Below, piece after piece: positions 1 to 7,817 of a stretch of DNA of 64,000 nucleotides (positions are counted from its first letter, which is position 1; the number at the start of each line of letters is the position of its first letter). The notes under the pieces are model-generated. The model did no database searches and was not told the DNA's origin. It saw only the letters and a program-made list of their open reading frames with translations. The translations under genes and the position numbers were made by a program. Source of the stretch: Myxococcus sp. CA023 (lineage in GTDB: Bacteria > Myxococcota > Myxococcia > Myxococcales > Myxococcaceae); the NCBI RefSeq assembly GCF_010998615.1, contig NZ_JAAEAH010000034.1, forward strand, positions 1-64,000. The letters run 5' to 3'.

Positions 1-239
1 GCGCGGGGGAGCGCGGGGGAAACAGGGGTGTTTCGAGACTCTATCTCACTTCTCGTGCTTCGCGAGGCCCTGTCCCCACATCCACGCCGCGCCGGGGAAG
101 ACGCCACGGTCGGCATGTCACTGAAGCCATGTCATGCCAATGTCATGGCCCTGATTGGAGCCCCGCGTCATTCCCCCCGGGTCCGCCGCGCCTCTCCCCC
201 CTTCACCGGGCACGGTGCGGGTGTGCCCGTTACAGTCGG

Positions 240-1355
240 ATGTCCATGCGGCCCCACTTCCACGTGGCCGGCTTTCCCGTCCGGCTCCATCCGCTCTTCT
301 TCCTCGTCGCATTGATGACGGGCTGGACGCTCATCACCGAGCCCGCGCGGCTCGCGTTGTGGGTGGGCATCGTCTTTGTGTCGGTACTGCTCCATGAACT
401 GGGGCATGCGCTGGCCTTCCGCCGCTACGGCTGTCCCGCTCAAATCGAGCTGCATGGCATGGGCGGCACCACCCAGACCCACGACGCCGCGCACCTCACT
501 CACCTGCAGTCGGCCTTCGTGAGCTTCGCCGGGCCGGGCATCGGCTTCCTGGCGGGCGGGCTCGTGTGGGGCCTGTCGCAGCTCCGTCCCCTGGGTGAGC
601 CGGGCGGACTGGCGGACCACGGCGTGCGGCAGTTCCTGTGGGTCAACATCGGCTGGGGGCTCTTCAACCTGCTGCCCATGCAGCCGCTGGACGGTGGACA
701 TCTGCTGGCAGACCTGGTGCGCGCCCGCGGCGGCTACCGCCACGAACGGGTGGTGCTCGGCGTGGGCATCGCCACGGCGGTGGTGGTGCTGGGGCTGGCC
801 ATCTGGTCGAAGCAGTTGTGGATGGGGATGCTGGCGATGGTGCTGGGGGTGATGAACCTCGAGCAGCTCCGCCGCACGCCGAAGCGGCGCCCCTCCAAGC
901 GGCGGTTCGCCCTCCCCCGCGTGGTCCGCAAGCCCCAGGCGGCACCGGCGGGCGCCATCTCCATCGAGCAGCTGATGGACGAGCTGCGCGGAACGCCCCG
1001 CCCCCCGGGTGCGGCCGACGCGGATGATGACCTGGAGGGCCCTCACGATCCGGCCCTGGTGGGCGAGATGCTCCTGGACAACGGGCTACCGGAGCTGGCC
1101 GTGGGCTCGCTCCAATCCGCCTTCACGCAGGCGCCCCTGCCGCGCACCGGCCATGCCCTGGTGCTGGCGCTGCTGCACACTGGGCGGCTCCAGGAACTGG
1201 CCTCGCTGCTCGACAGCTCACACGCCCGGCAGCTATCCGAGGACACGCTGGCCCTCATCTCCGAGCACGCCGGGACGGCCAGCGAGACCACACTCACCGA
1301 GCGAATTACCGCGCTGCGGCACGGGCGGACTCCTGCCACGGATGAGCCCCGCTGA
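240..1355 (+). CDS. M50 (site-2-protease-like) membrane metalloprotease
   Basis: This encodes a polytopic inner-membrane zinc protease of the M50 family, which cuts substrates within or next to the membrane. With the ATG at 240 the protein has 371 residues. The zinc motif HELGH lies at about residues 52-56 inside a hydrophobic helix. The second conserved site, NLLPMQPLDGG, lies near residue 145 and supplies the Asp ligand. Further hydrophobic helices occur near 15-30, 95-115 and 180-210. The last 150 or so residues are a soluble tail rich in short helices, TPR-like in look, that could bind substrate. The frame is open upstream to 129, but that extension is Pro/Cys-rich and unlike the family; ATG 246 is also possible. 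It stands alone, 125 bp before the dehydrogenase operon. The substrate is unknown. Family assignment is firm. Confidence 0.9.
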   Translation: MSMRPHFHVAGFPVRLHPLFFLVALMTGWTLITEPARLALWVGIVFVSVLLHELGHALAFRRYGCPAQIELHGMGGTTQTHDAAHLTHLQSAFVSFAGPGIGFLAGGLVWGLSQLRPLGEPGGLADHGVRQFLWVNIGWGLFNLLPMQPLDGGHLLADLVRARGGYRHERVVLGVGIATAVVVLGLAIWSKQLWMGMLAMVLGVMNLEQLRRTPKRRPSKRRFALPRVVRKPQAAPAGAISIEQLMDELRGTPRPPGAADADDDLEGPHDPALVGEMLLDNGLPELAVGSLQSAFTQAPLPRTGHALVLALLHTGRLQELASLLDSSHARQLSEDTLALISEHAGTASETTLTERITALRHGRTPATDEPR

Positions 1356-1480
1356 TTGCCGCGCCGCGCCAGAAGGTGCTCTCCGCCTGACGTCCCGACA
1401 GGCGGCCCATCAACTGCCTTGAGCGGGAGGCACGTATCCGGGTTATAGGGGCGTCCCCTCCAGCCAGAGGAAGGTCGCGC

Positions 1481-2491
1481 GTGTCTCGTCCCCGACTCAT
1501 CAAAGAATCCTCAGAAGCGTCCGCGCCGCTCGAGCGGGAGCTGCTGGTCCGCATCCATGACCTCATGGTGAAGACGCGCGTCCTCGAGGAGCGTCTCATC
1601 CAGATGTACAAGCAGGGCCACGGATACTTCTGGATTGGCGGCCCCGGCGAGGAGGCGTTCAACGTCTCCCTGGGCCTGCTCATGAAGAAGGGCCAGGGCC
1701 CCGACTTCGACTATCTGCATGCGCACTACCGGCAGTCCGGCACCCTGCTCGCGCTGGGTGAGGAGCCCATCGGCTCCCTGCGGCAGATGAAGAACACGGC
1801 CACGGACCCGTATTCGGGCGGCCGCAACTTCGCGGGCCACTACTCCGCCCGGAAGTACAACGTGGCGCCGGTGTCCTCGCCCATCGAGGTCCAGTACGCC
1901 ATCGCCCCGGGCACGGCCATGGTGCAGAAGCGCCACGGCGGTGACGGCATCACCATCGTCACCGGTGGCGACGCCGGCACGGCCGAGGGCGATTTCGCCT
2001 CGTGCCTGGTGTGGAGCAGCCGCCCCGTCAACCCACTGCCCATCCTCATCATCGTCACCAACAACAAGTGGGGCATCTCCACGGCGGCGGAGGGCCAGCA
2101 CGGCGAGCAGCGCATCAGCGACCGCGGCAAGGCCTTTGGCATCCGCAGCAAGACCATCAACGGCAACGACGTCGTGGAGGCCTACACCGAGCTGCGCGAG
2201 GCCATGGCCTACGTGCGCACGGAGCGCAAGCCCTTCCTCCTGGAGGCCAACGTGTCGCGCCTCTACGGCCATTCGTCCGCCTCCGGCGCCAACTACGCGA
2301 GCAACGAGGTCGACTGCCTCACGGACTTCGAGGCGAAGCTGGAGAAGGACGGCGTCCTGACGCGAGAGCAGATGGACGCGCTGCGCAACAACTACACCGA
2401 GGAGATGGCCGCCGCCGCCCGACTGGTGCGCGACGAGCCACAGCCCGACCCGGAATCCATCTGGAAGCACATCTACGCGGAGGACAAGTAA
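1481..2491 (+). CDS. 2-oxoacid dehydrogenase E1 component, alpha subunit
   Basis: This is the thiamine-diphosphate-binding alpha subunit of a heterotetrameric E1, which decarboxylates a 2-oxoacid and passes the acyl group to an E2 lipoyl domain. The 336-residue protein carries the ThDP/Mg motif as GGDAGTAEGDF, followed about 30 residues later by NNKWGIS. The GTG start at 1481 has an AGAGGAAGG ribosome-binding site 7 bases upstream. The beta subunit follows after 3 bases, so the two are co-transcribed. No E2 or E3 gene is present. An isolated E1 alpha/beta pair recalls the M. xanthus esg locus, which encodes E1 of a branched-chain keto acid dehydrogenase used for branched-chain fatty acids and E-signalling. 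Pyruvate or acetoin dehydrogenase remain possible, because substrate choice cannot be read from the motifs. Confidence 0.88.
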   Translation: MSRPRLIKESSEASAPLERELLVRIHDLMVKTRVLEERLIQMYKQGHGYFWIGGPGEEAFNVSLGLLMKKGQGPDFDYLHAHYRQSGTLLALGEEPIGSLRQMKNTATDPYSGGRNFAGHYSARKYNVAPVSSPIEVQYAIAPGTAMVQKRHGGDGITIVTGGDAGTAEGDFASCLVWSSRPVNPLPILIIVTNNKWGISTAAEGQHGEQRISDRGKAFGIRSKTINGNDVVEAYTELREAMAYVRTERKPFLLEANVSRLYGHSSASGANYASNEVDCLTDFEAKLEKDGVLTREQMDALRNNYTEEMAAAARLVRDEPQPDPESIWKHIYAEDK

Positions 2492-2494
2492 CCC

Positions 2495-3553
2495 ATGGCG
2501 AACATGGCACAGGCCATCCGCATGGCCCTGCACTACGCCGAGGAGCACCTGGGCGTCACCGACATCTTCGGCGAGGACGTGGGCGCCCCCCTGGGCGGCG
2601 TCTTCACCTGCACGCAGGGTCTGAAGACGACGTGGAACTCTCCCCTGGACGAGCGCGGCATCATCGGCGCGGCCATGGGCATCGCCATGGCCGGCGGACG
2701 GCCGGTGGCGGAGATCCAGTTCTGCGACTACGTCTACAACACCATCGACCTGCTGAAGCTGGCGGGCAACACCTGCTGGTCCACCTTCGGTGACTGGAAC
2801 CTGCCCATGGTGGTGCGCACGCCGGTGGGCAGCGGCATCCGCGGGTCCATCTACCACTCGCACTCGTTCGACGCGACGATGACCCACATCGCCGGGTGGA
2901 AGGTGGTCATGCCCTCCACGCCGCTGGACGCGTACGGGCTGCTCATCACCGCGTGCCAGGAGAAGAACCCCGTCATGTTCCTGGAGCCCAAGGCGCTCCT
3001 GCGCGTGAAGGGCGAGGAGCGGATTCCGGGCGAGCCGGATGATGACCGCGCGCTGTCGAAGCTCATCGACGCGCCGCTGGGAGACCGCTCCCAGTGGAAG
3101 CCGCAGTGGCCCGCGGGCCTGGAGGCGTACGCGGTGCCCTTCGGCAAGGGCAAGATTGTGCGCGAGGGCACGCAGCTCACCGTGGTGAGCTACGGCCGCA
3201 CCCTGCCCCTGTGCGCGAAGGCCGCGGAGACGCTGGCCGCGGACGGCATCAGCGCGGAGGTCATCGACCTGCGCTCGCTGTGGCCGTACGACTGGGAGCT
3301 CATCAAGGCCTCCGTCCAGAAGACGGGCCGCGTCCTCTTCGTCAACGAGGACACCGAGGTGACGAACTTCGGAGAGCACCTGGTGCGCCGCACGGTGGAG
3401 GAGCTGTTCTACTCGCTGCTGGCCCCGCCGAGGCTGCTTGCCGGCAAGTTCCTGCCGGGCATCGGCCTGGCGGACGCGCTGGAGATGGCGTCGGTGCCGC
3501 AGCTGGGCGACATCACCACCGCCATCCGGTCGCTCGCGGGCGAGCAGCCGTAA
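2495..3553 (+). CDS. 2-oxoacid dehydrogenase E1 component, beta subunit
   Basis: This is the beta subunit that completes the E1 heterotetramer with the upstream gene. The 352-residue protein has the transketolase-like pyrimidine-binding domain in its first half; FGEDVG near residue 25 holds the Glu that activates ThDP, and GIIGAAMGIAMAG follows. The C-terminal transketolase domain contains the typical VIDLRSLWPYDWE segment near residue 255. The ATG lies 3 bases after the alpha stop codon, which indicates coupled translation. A strong hairpin follows at 3611-3644 and closes the operon. The partner E2 and E3 must be encoded elsewhere. Confidence 0.9.
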   Translation: MANMAQAIRMALHYAEEHLGVTDIFGEDVGAPLGGVFTCTQGLKTTWNSPLDERGIIGAAMGIAMAGGRPVAEIQFCDYVYNTIDLLKLAGNTCWSTFGDWNLPMVVRTPVGSGIRGSIYHSHSFDATMTHIAGWKVVMPSTPLDAYGLLITACQEKNPVMFLEPKALLRVKGEERIPGEPDDDRALSKLIDAPLGDRSQWKPQWPAGLEAYAVPFGKGKIVREGTQLTVVSYGRTLPLCAKAAETLAADGISAEVIDLRSLWPYDWELIKASVQKTGRVLFVNEDTEVTNFGEHLVRRTVEELFYSLLAPPRLLAGKFLPGIGLADALEMASVPQLGDITTAIRSLAGEQP

Positions 3554-3610
3554 GAGCGACACCCACAGTCGCCTGCTCGTGAGCCCCTTGTCTCACGGGA
3601 GAAGCACCCC

Positions 3611-3644
3611 GGGCCGCCATTCCTCTTTGGAGGGATGGCGGCCC
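3611..3644 (+). terminator. Hairpin terminator after the E1 operon
   Basis: A 10-bp perfect stem (GGGCCGCCAT with ATGGCGGCCC) continues through a T-G wobble into CCTC/GAGG around a TTTG loop, and is followed by ATTCGTT. It sits 58 bp after the E1 beta stop and 22 bp before the next start codon. It therefore probably ends the E1 transcript and insulates the acetyltransferase gene. Confidence 0.7.
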
Positions 3645-3665
3645 ATTCGTTAGACTCCAAAGGCT

Positions 3666-4163
3666 TTGTCACAGCCAATCTTCCGGACAGCCACTCCCGT
3701 CGCTGGCGCTGATGCGCCGGCCTTCCGTATCCGCCGCGCCCGCCGGGGTGACGCCGAAGCCATGGCGTCGCTCCTCAAGGAGCTGGGCTACCCCCAGGGG
3801 ACGGACCAGCAGACGGTCCACTGGGTCGTCAGCCATCCGGAGATTGAAATCTTCGTGGCCGGCGACCCGCAGGACCGGCCCGTGGGCATGGTGTCCTTCT
3901 CGCACCGTCCCCAGCTCCGGCTGCGCGGACGCGTGGCCACCATCGACGAGTTGGTGGTGACGGAGACCTGGCGCCGTCGCGGCGTGGGCCGCGCGCTCAT
4001 CCGGCAGATTCTGGAGCGCTGCAAGGTGCTGAGCGCGAAGCAGCTCCAGCTCGTCTCCCCCATGACGACGACGCCGGAGACGCGCAACTTCTACACGGCG
4101 TGTGGCTTCTCCGAAATCGACTCGGGCGTGTTCCGCCACGTCGATACGGAATCCCAGCGCTGA
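3666..4163 (+). CDS. GNAT-family N-acetyltransferase
   Basis: A 165-residue single-domain acetyltransferase that uses acetyl-CoA; the substrate is unknown. The fold is recognisable from an N-terminal FRIRRARRGDAEAM strand-helix, a central IDELVVTETWRRRGVGRALI segment that is the acetyl-CoA pyrophosphate-binding motif A (R/Q-x-x-G-x-G/A), and the C-terminal ETRNFYTACGF motif typical of the family. The start is a TTG at 3666; no better in-frame ATG precedes the conserved region. The gene lies directly after the E1 terminator, so it probably has its own promoter and need not be linked to keto-acid metabolism. Confidence 0.85.
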   Translation: MSQPIFRTATPVAGADAPAFRIRRARRGDAEAMASLLKELGYPQGTDQQTVHWVVSHPEIEIFVAGDPQDRPVGMVSFSHRPQLRLRGRVATIDELVVTETWRRRGVGRALIRQILERCKVLSAKQLQLVSPMTTTPETRNFYTACGFSEIDSGVFRHVDTESQR

Positions 4164-4178
4164 CCGCGGCGAGGCGGC

Positions 4179-4201
4179 GGGCACCGTCATTCGCGGTGCC
4201 C
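4179..4201. terminator. Hairpin between converging genes
   Basis: GGGCACCG and CGGTGCCC form a perfect 8-bp stem with a 7-base loop. It lies between the stop of the acetyltransferase and the stop of the PilZ gene, which converge here. It could serve both directions. There is no strong T-tract on either side. Confidence 0.5.
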
Positions 4202-4208
4202 CCGGCCG

Positions 4209-4574
4209 CTATCGCTTGAAGCTGTCCACCACGCGCTGAAGCCGGGCCCGGTCCTCGTCGCTCATGTCCGTGAAGCGCACGCCAATGGCCTCGGCCTCGT
4301 CGCGCACCCAGGCGATGACGCCGGTGAGGTGGAACTCCTCGCCTTCAATGGCCATGGACAGGCGGACGTGGGAGCCCACGTCGTAGGACTTCCGCGTCAG
4401 CAGACACAGTCCGCCCGCGGAGATGTTGATGGAGTACGCACGCAGCGCCCGCGCCGCGTCCTGCGTCTGGTTGAAGCGAACCTCGAACCGCGCCGCCACA
4501 CGCTCATCCGCCCGCCGGTTCGCGTATGCGGCTGGATCCCCGTTCTCCATGTCATCCGCCGCCTTGGTTGTCAT
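4209..4574 (-). CDS. PilZ-domain protein (possible c-di-GMP receptor)
   Basis: A 121-residue protein that is essentially one PilZ domain. The two c-di-GMP contact motifs are visible: an Arg-rich RRADERVAARFEVRF stretch (RxxxR type) and N-I-S-A-G-G (D/N-x-S-x-x-G) about 35 residues later, followed by the beta-barrel and a final amphipathic helix. The ATG at 4574 (MTTKAADD) is preferred; the frame is open upstream to 4637 but that stretch is basic and unlike the family. In myxobacteria such single-domain PilZ proteins act in motility, exopolysaccharide and development, but no partner is adjacent here. The ligand-binding residues look intact, so c-di-GMP binding is plausible but unproven. Confidence 0.85.
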   Translation of the reverse strand: MTTKAADDMENGDPAAYANRRADERVAARFEVRFNQTQDAARALRAYSINISAGGLCLLTRKSYDVGSHVRLSMAIEGEEFHLTGVIAWVRDEAEAIGVRFTDMSDEDRARLQRVVDSFKR

Positions 4575-4782
4575 ACGCACCCGATAGCCCCCACGTTCGA
4601 CGCTCCTGGCGAACACCACGCTGCTTCCCACACCCACAGTTCCACAGGGTGACGCGCCAGGCCAACCTCCAGGCCCCGGGCGTCCGCCAAGTGTCCGCTG
4701 CTTTCCACGCCTGATTCAAGGGGCCCCCTCTATCGAATTCGGGTGCCTATGTCCTCGGAGACTTCCCCGGGAGAGCTCTGGA

Positions 4783-5658
4783 ATGCGTGTGGACCGCCTC
4801 TATGTGTTGACTGGGACCCTGGCTTTGGCCCTCTGGGCCGTGGCCTGCAACGGCGGCAACGGGCCCGGCCCCGGCGACCAGGGGGACGCGGGCACCGATG
4901 GAGGCGGAACGCCCACCGTGGACGGTGGCGGGACGGACGCGGACGGCGGCGCGCGGGACTTCGCCTGCGACGTGGCTCGGCAGGAAGGCTGTGCCGACGG
5001 CCAGGACTGCTACTTCGCGGACATGGCGGACGGCGGCACCGGCAGCCGCTGCTTCGAAGCGGAGTGCGACGTGGTGGCCCAGGACTGCGCCCAGGGCCAG
5101 CGCTGCACGTATGCGATGGAGAATGACGTCACCCAGCGGCGCTGCGTGGCCCCGGGCACCGCGGACGAAGGCGCGCCCTGCACGCTGGCTCCCAGTGACG
5201 GGGGCCTGGCCTACGACACCTGCCGGCACGGATTGTTCTGCCGCGAGGCGCCTGACGGCGAAGGAAGTGGCTTCACCTGCCAGCGCCTGTGCCATGCCAC
5301 GACCCAATGTGGGAACTCGAGCGAGTGCAACACCGTGCTCCGCCTGGAAGGCACCGACGAGCTGCCGCTGGTCTGCGGCCCGCCGTCCACGGCGTGCAAC
5401 CCCTTTGGCGATGACTGCGAGGCTCCACTCAGCTGCTACCCGTCCACGTCCGGTCCGCTGTGCGCGGGCAGCGGCAATCGGACGGAGGGGCAGTCGTGCG
5501 ACTTCAGCAATCAATGCGCGCCGGGAAGCGCGTGTGTGAATGCGGGAGGAGGCCTCACCTGTCGCCCGCTCTGTCAGCCTGGTGGCACGCCCACCTGCTC
5601 TACGAGCAACTGCCGGGCGTTGGAGGGCAACCCAGGCGTGGGGGCTTGCGTCCCCTAG
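4783..5658 (+). CDS. Cysteine-rich secreted lipoprotein
   Basis: A 291-residue lipoprotein of unknown function. Residues 1-22 are a signal peptide ending in a lipobox-like WAVAC. A 40-residue Gly/Asp/Thr linker follows. The rest contains about 30 cysteines in short CxxG/CxxxxC spacing (for example GCADGQDCYF and CRHGLFC), a pattern common in myxobacterial cell-surface proteins and probably held by disulphides. No catalytic motif is apparent. It lies upstream of, and in the same direction as, an SGNH-hydrolase lipoprotein about 120 bp away, so the two may be co-expressed surface proteins. The low-complexity linker suggests that it extends away from the outer membrane. Confidence 0.8.
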   Translation: MRVDRLYVLTGTLALALWAVACNGGNGPGPGDQGDAGTDGGGTPTVDGGGTDADGGARDFACDVARQEGCADGQDCYFADMADGGTGSRCFEAECDVVAQDCAQGQRCTYAMENDVTQRRCVAPGTADEGAPCTLAPSDGGLAYDTCRHGLFCREAPDGEGSGFTCQRLCHATTQCGNSSECNTVLRLEGTDELPLVCGPPSTACNPFGDDCEAPLSCYPSTSGPLCAGSGNRTEGQSCDFSNQCAPGSACVNAGGGLTCRPLCQPGGTPTCSTSNCRALEGNPGVGACVP

Positions 5659-5775
5659 ACAGCAGGCCGATCGCTGTGGCGGGCGGCCAGGCAGACGAGG
5701 CTTCGGAGGCGGAGGGTTCCCAGACGGCCGGCTGGCAGGGCACGGTGTGGTGTGCATCCTGCAAAGCCGGGAGGA

Positions 5776-7056
5776 ATGGGAATGGGAATGAAGCCGGGGT
5801 GGCGGAGGGTCGTCGTGTGCGCGAGCAGCGCGCTGCTGGCGTGTGCTGGCAGCGTGGCGGACTCACCCGACGGCGACGTGCCGCCAGACGACGACAGCCA
5901 CACTTCCACGATGGAGCAGAACGCGCCGGACGCGTCACTGGAAGTCGCGCCCGTGTTGGTGCTGAACGACGGGCGGCAGGTGCAGGCCGTGCCACCCTTC
6001 GGGCCGCCGGCGACTTCGTTCCAACCGGGCTTCCATCAAGCGCTCCGCGCGTCCCACTCAGCGGGAAGCGTGACGACCTTCCGCATGCGCGTGCCGGTGG
6101 CGCGTGACGGCGGGCGCCTCCGCGTGACGTTCCGCTCGGGCGACGGAAGCATGACGCTGGTGCGTGCCACCGTGGCCCAGGCGGGCGCCAATGGAGCGCT
6201 GGCGTCCACGCCGGTGAAGCTCTTCTTCGATGGCGCGGAGGGCTTCACCGTGAACGCGCGCTCGCGGAGGACGTCGGACCCGGTGGACTTCCCGGTGACG
6301 TTCCGGGACGAGCTGGCCATCACCTTCGAGGCCCGGGGCGCGATGGCGGCCAGCGCCATCAGCGCCTTCCCAGGCAGCTTCGCGCGCGCGGGGAACCATG
6401 CGCTGGTGACCGGCGCGCTGGGCGGTACCCTGTTCGACCGCGCCATCGGCGTGGCCACCGTCGACGTGGAAGGCCCCACGGGCCGCGCCTTCGTGGCCAT
6501 CGGAGACAGCATCACCGAGGGTTACATCGACACGAAGAACGACACCCGCAACGCCTGGCCCGCCAAGGTGGAGGCCGCGCTGGGCGTACCCGTGGTGAAC
6601 GCGGGCGTGAGTGGCCAGGGCTTCTACGACGCGCTGGCGCTGCTCGACGGCGAGGTGCTGGTGCTCCAGGGCATCACCGACTGCATCGTCCTGCTGGGCA
6701 CCAACGACCTGGGCGACAAAAACTCCCTGTCCGTCATCCAGGCGCGGATGATCACGATGCTGGGCCGGCTCGCGCCTTTCTGCCGCACCTGGGTCAGCAC
6801 CCTGCTGCCCAAGGAGAAGTCGAACTACGCGCCTTACGAAGTGGTGAAAGTCCAGCGGCTGGAGGTCAACACGTGGCTCCGCGGCGGCGACGCCGGCCCG
6901 GACATCATCGACCTGGAGGCGGTGACGCGCCAGCCAGCGAACGTGCACCTGTTCCTCGACGGGCTGGAGGTGGACGGCATCCACCCCAGCGTCGAAGGCC
7001 ACCGGGTGATGGCGGACGAAGTCACGCGCGTGCTGCGCGAAGAGGGCGGCCTCTAG
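5776..7056 (+). CDS. SGNH/GDSL-family hydrolase lipoprotein
   Basis: A 426-residue exported esterase-like protein. The signal peptide ends in a lipobox (ALLAC), then a Pro/Asp-rich linker, then a beta-rich N-terminal domain of about 180 residues, then a C-terminal SGNH domain. The four SGNH blocks are all present: AIGDSITEG (nucleophile Ser), NAGVSGQG (Gly), LLGTNDLG (Asn) and DGIHPSVEGH (catalytic Asp and His). The architecture (jelly-roll plus SGNH) resembles carbohydrate esterase family 2 and related polysaccharide deacetylases, so an acyl or acetyl ester on a glycan is the likely substrate (inference). ATG 5776 follows a GGGAGG site; ATG 5788 is an alternative. Confidence 0.85.
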   Translation: MGMGMKPGWRRVVVCASSALLACAGSVADSPDGDVPPDDDSHTSTMEQNAPDASLEVAPVLVLNDGRQVQAVPPFGPPATSFQPGFHQALRASHSAGSVTTFRMRVPVARDGGRLRVTFRSGDGSMTLVRATVAQAGANGALASTPVKLFFDGAEGFTVNARSRRTSDPVDFPVTFRDELAITFEARGAMAASAISAFPGSFARAGNHALVTGALGGTLFDRAIGVATVDVEGPTGRAFVAIGDSITEGYIDTKNDTRNAWPAKVEAALGVPVVNAGVSGQGFYDALALLDGEVLVLQGITDCIVLLGTNDLGDKNSLSVIQARMITMLGRLAPFCRTWVSTLLPKEKSNYAPYEVVKVQRLEVNTWLRGGDAGPDIIDLEAVTRQPANVHLFLDGLEVDGIHPSVEGHRVMADEVTRVLREEGGL

Positions 7057-7070
7057 CCGCGCCCCCGCGA

Positions 7071-7784
7071 TCAGCCCTGGCGCGAGCCGAGCACACCGTG
7101 GAGCACCAGCAACTCCGCGAGCCCCGGCGGCGCCAGAATCCAGTCGTCCTCCGTGGGCACCCAGCGCACCGGGGCCCCGGCCCCTTCCAGCAGGCTGTTC
7201 ACCTGAAGGAGCAGCGGCTCGAAGGTGGAGACGGGGGCCTCGCGGCTCCCCTCCGGTGCCGACACGTCGTGTCCACCGGGCTCCAGGTGGAAGGCGGCGC
7301 GGCCAGACTGGGGCGTCACCTCGAAACCGGGCAGGTACGGCTGCATGGCGGCCTGGAGCCGCTCCAACAGCGCACCGTCCTCGTAGGGGTGGGACAGCTC
7401 CCAGTCGAAGAAGGTGGGCAGCTGCGCGAGCAGCTCCTGGTGCAGCGGGTTGGCGCGGCTCTGCCGCCAGTGGTGCTCGGCCAGGTCATAGGCCGTGGCG
7501 GGCACGCGCAGCTCGTACTTCTCCAACTTCGCGAGCAGCTCGCCCATCCGCTCCACCAGGTCCGCGGGCGGCTCGGCGCGGGACACCCAGCCCCAGTCCG
7601 CCACCGACTGCCCGCGGCGCTGGCCTTCCACCCGGTCTCCTTCACGCAGCTGGAGCTGCGGCTCCGGGGCCTCCTCCTCCGGGTACAGCCCCGCGTGCAG
7701 CAGGGGCCCGCCCGATTCGGGCCGCAGCCGCGCAAAGCGGTGCGCCGGGTTGACCTCCACCACGCTGAACGTCTCCCTGGCCAT
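7071..7784 (-). CDS. Conserved hypothetical protein downstream of ppc
   Basis: A 237-residue protein I do not recognise. The first 60 residues (SVVEVNPAHRFARLRP ... LREGDRVEGQ) look like an OB-fold or S1-like strand pattern. The remainder is acidic, with predicted helices and a C-terminal part that resembles small barstar/SUKH-like domains only in composition. There is no signal peptide or membrane segment, so it is probably cytosolic. It lies 33 bp downstream of phosphoenolpyruvate carboxylase on the same strand and is probably co-transcribed, which would make it a candidate accessory or regulatory protein (inference only). Confidence 0.7.
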   Translation of the reverse strand: MARETFSVVEVNPAHRFARLRPESGGPLLHAGLYPEEEAPEPQLQLREGDRVEGQRRGQSVADWGWVSRAEPPADLVERMGELLAKLEKYELRVPATAYDLAEHHWRQSRANPLHQELLAQLPTFFDWELSHPYEDGALLERLQAAMQPYLPGFEVTPQSGRAAFHLEPGGHDVSAPEGSREAPVSTFEPLLLQVNSLLEGAGAPVRWVPTEDDWILAPPGLAELLVLHGVLGSRQG

Positions 7785-7817
7785 CGCCGTCTCCTCGGAT
7801 GTCCGACGTCGCGGAGC

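Noticed and set aside
1-239. Start of another gene before the M50 protease
   Set aside because: Short frames here lack ribosome-binding sites and family motifs. A direct repeat GCGCGGGGGA at 1-20 is too short to interpret.
1511-3562. 683-codon open frame on the minus strand
   Set aside because: It is antisense to the E1 alpha/beta genes and shows no recognised domain.
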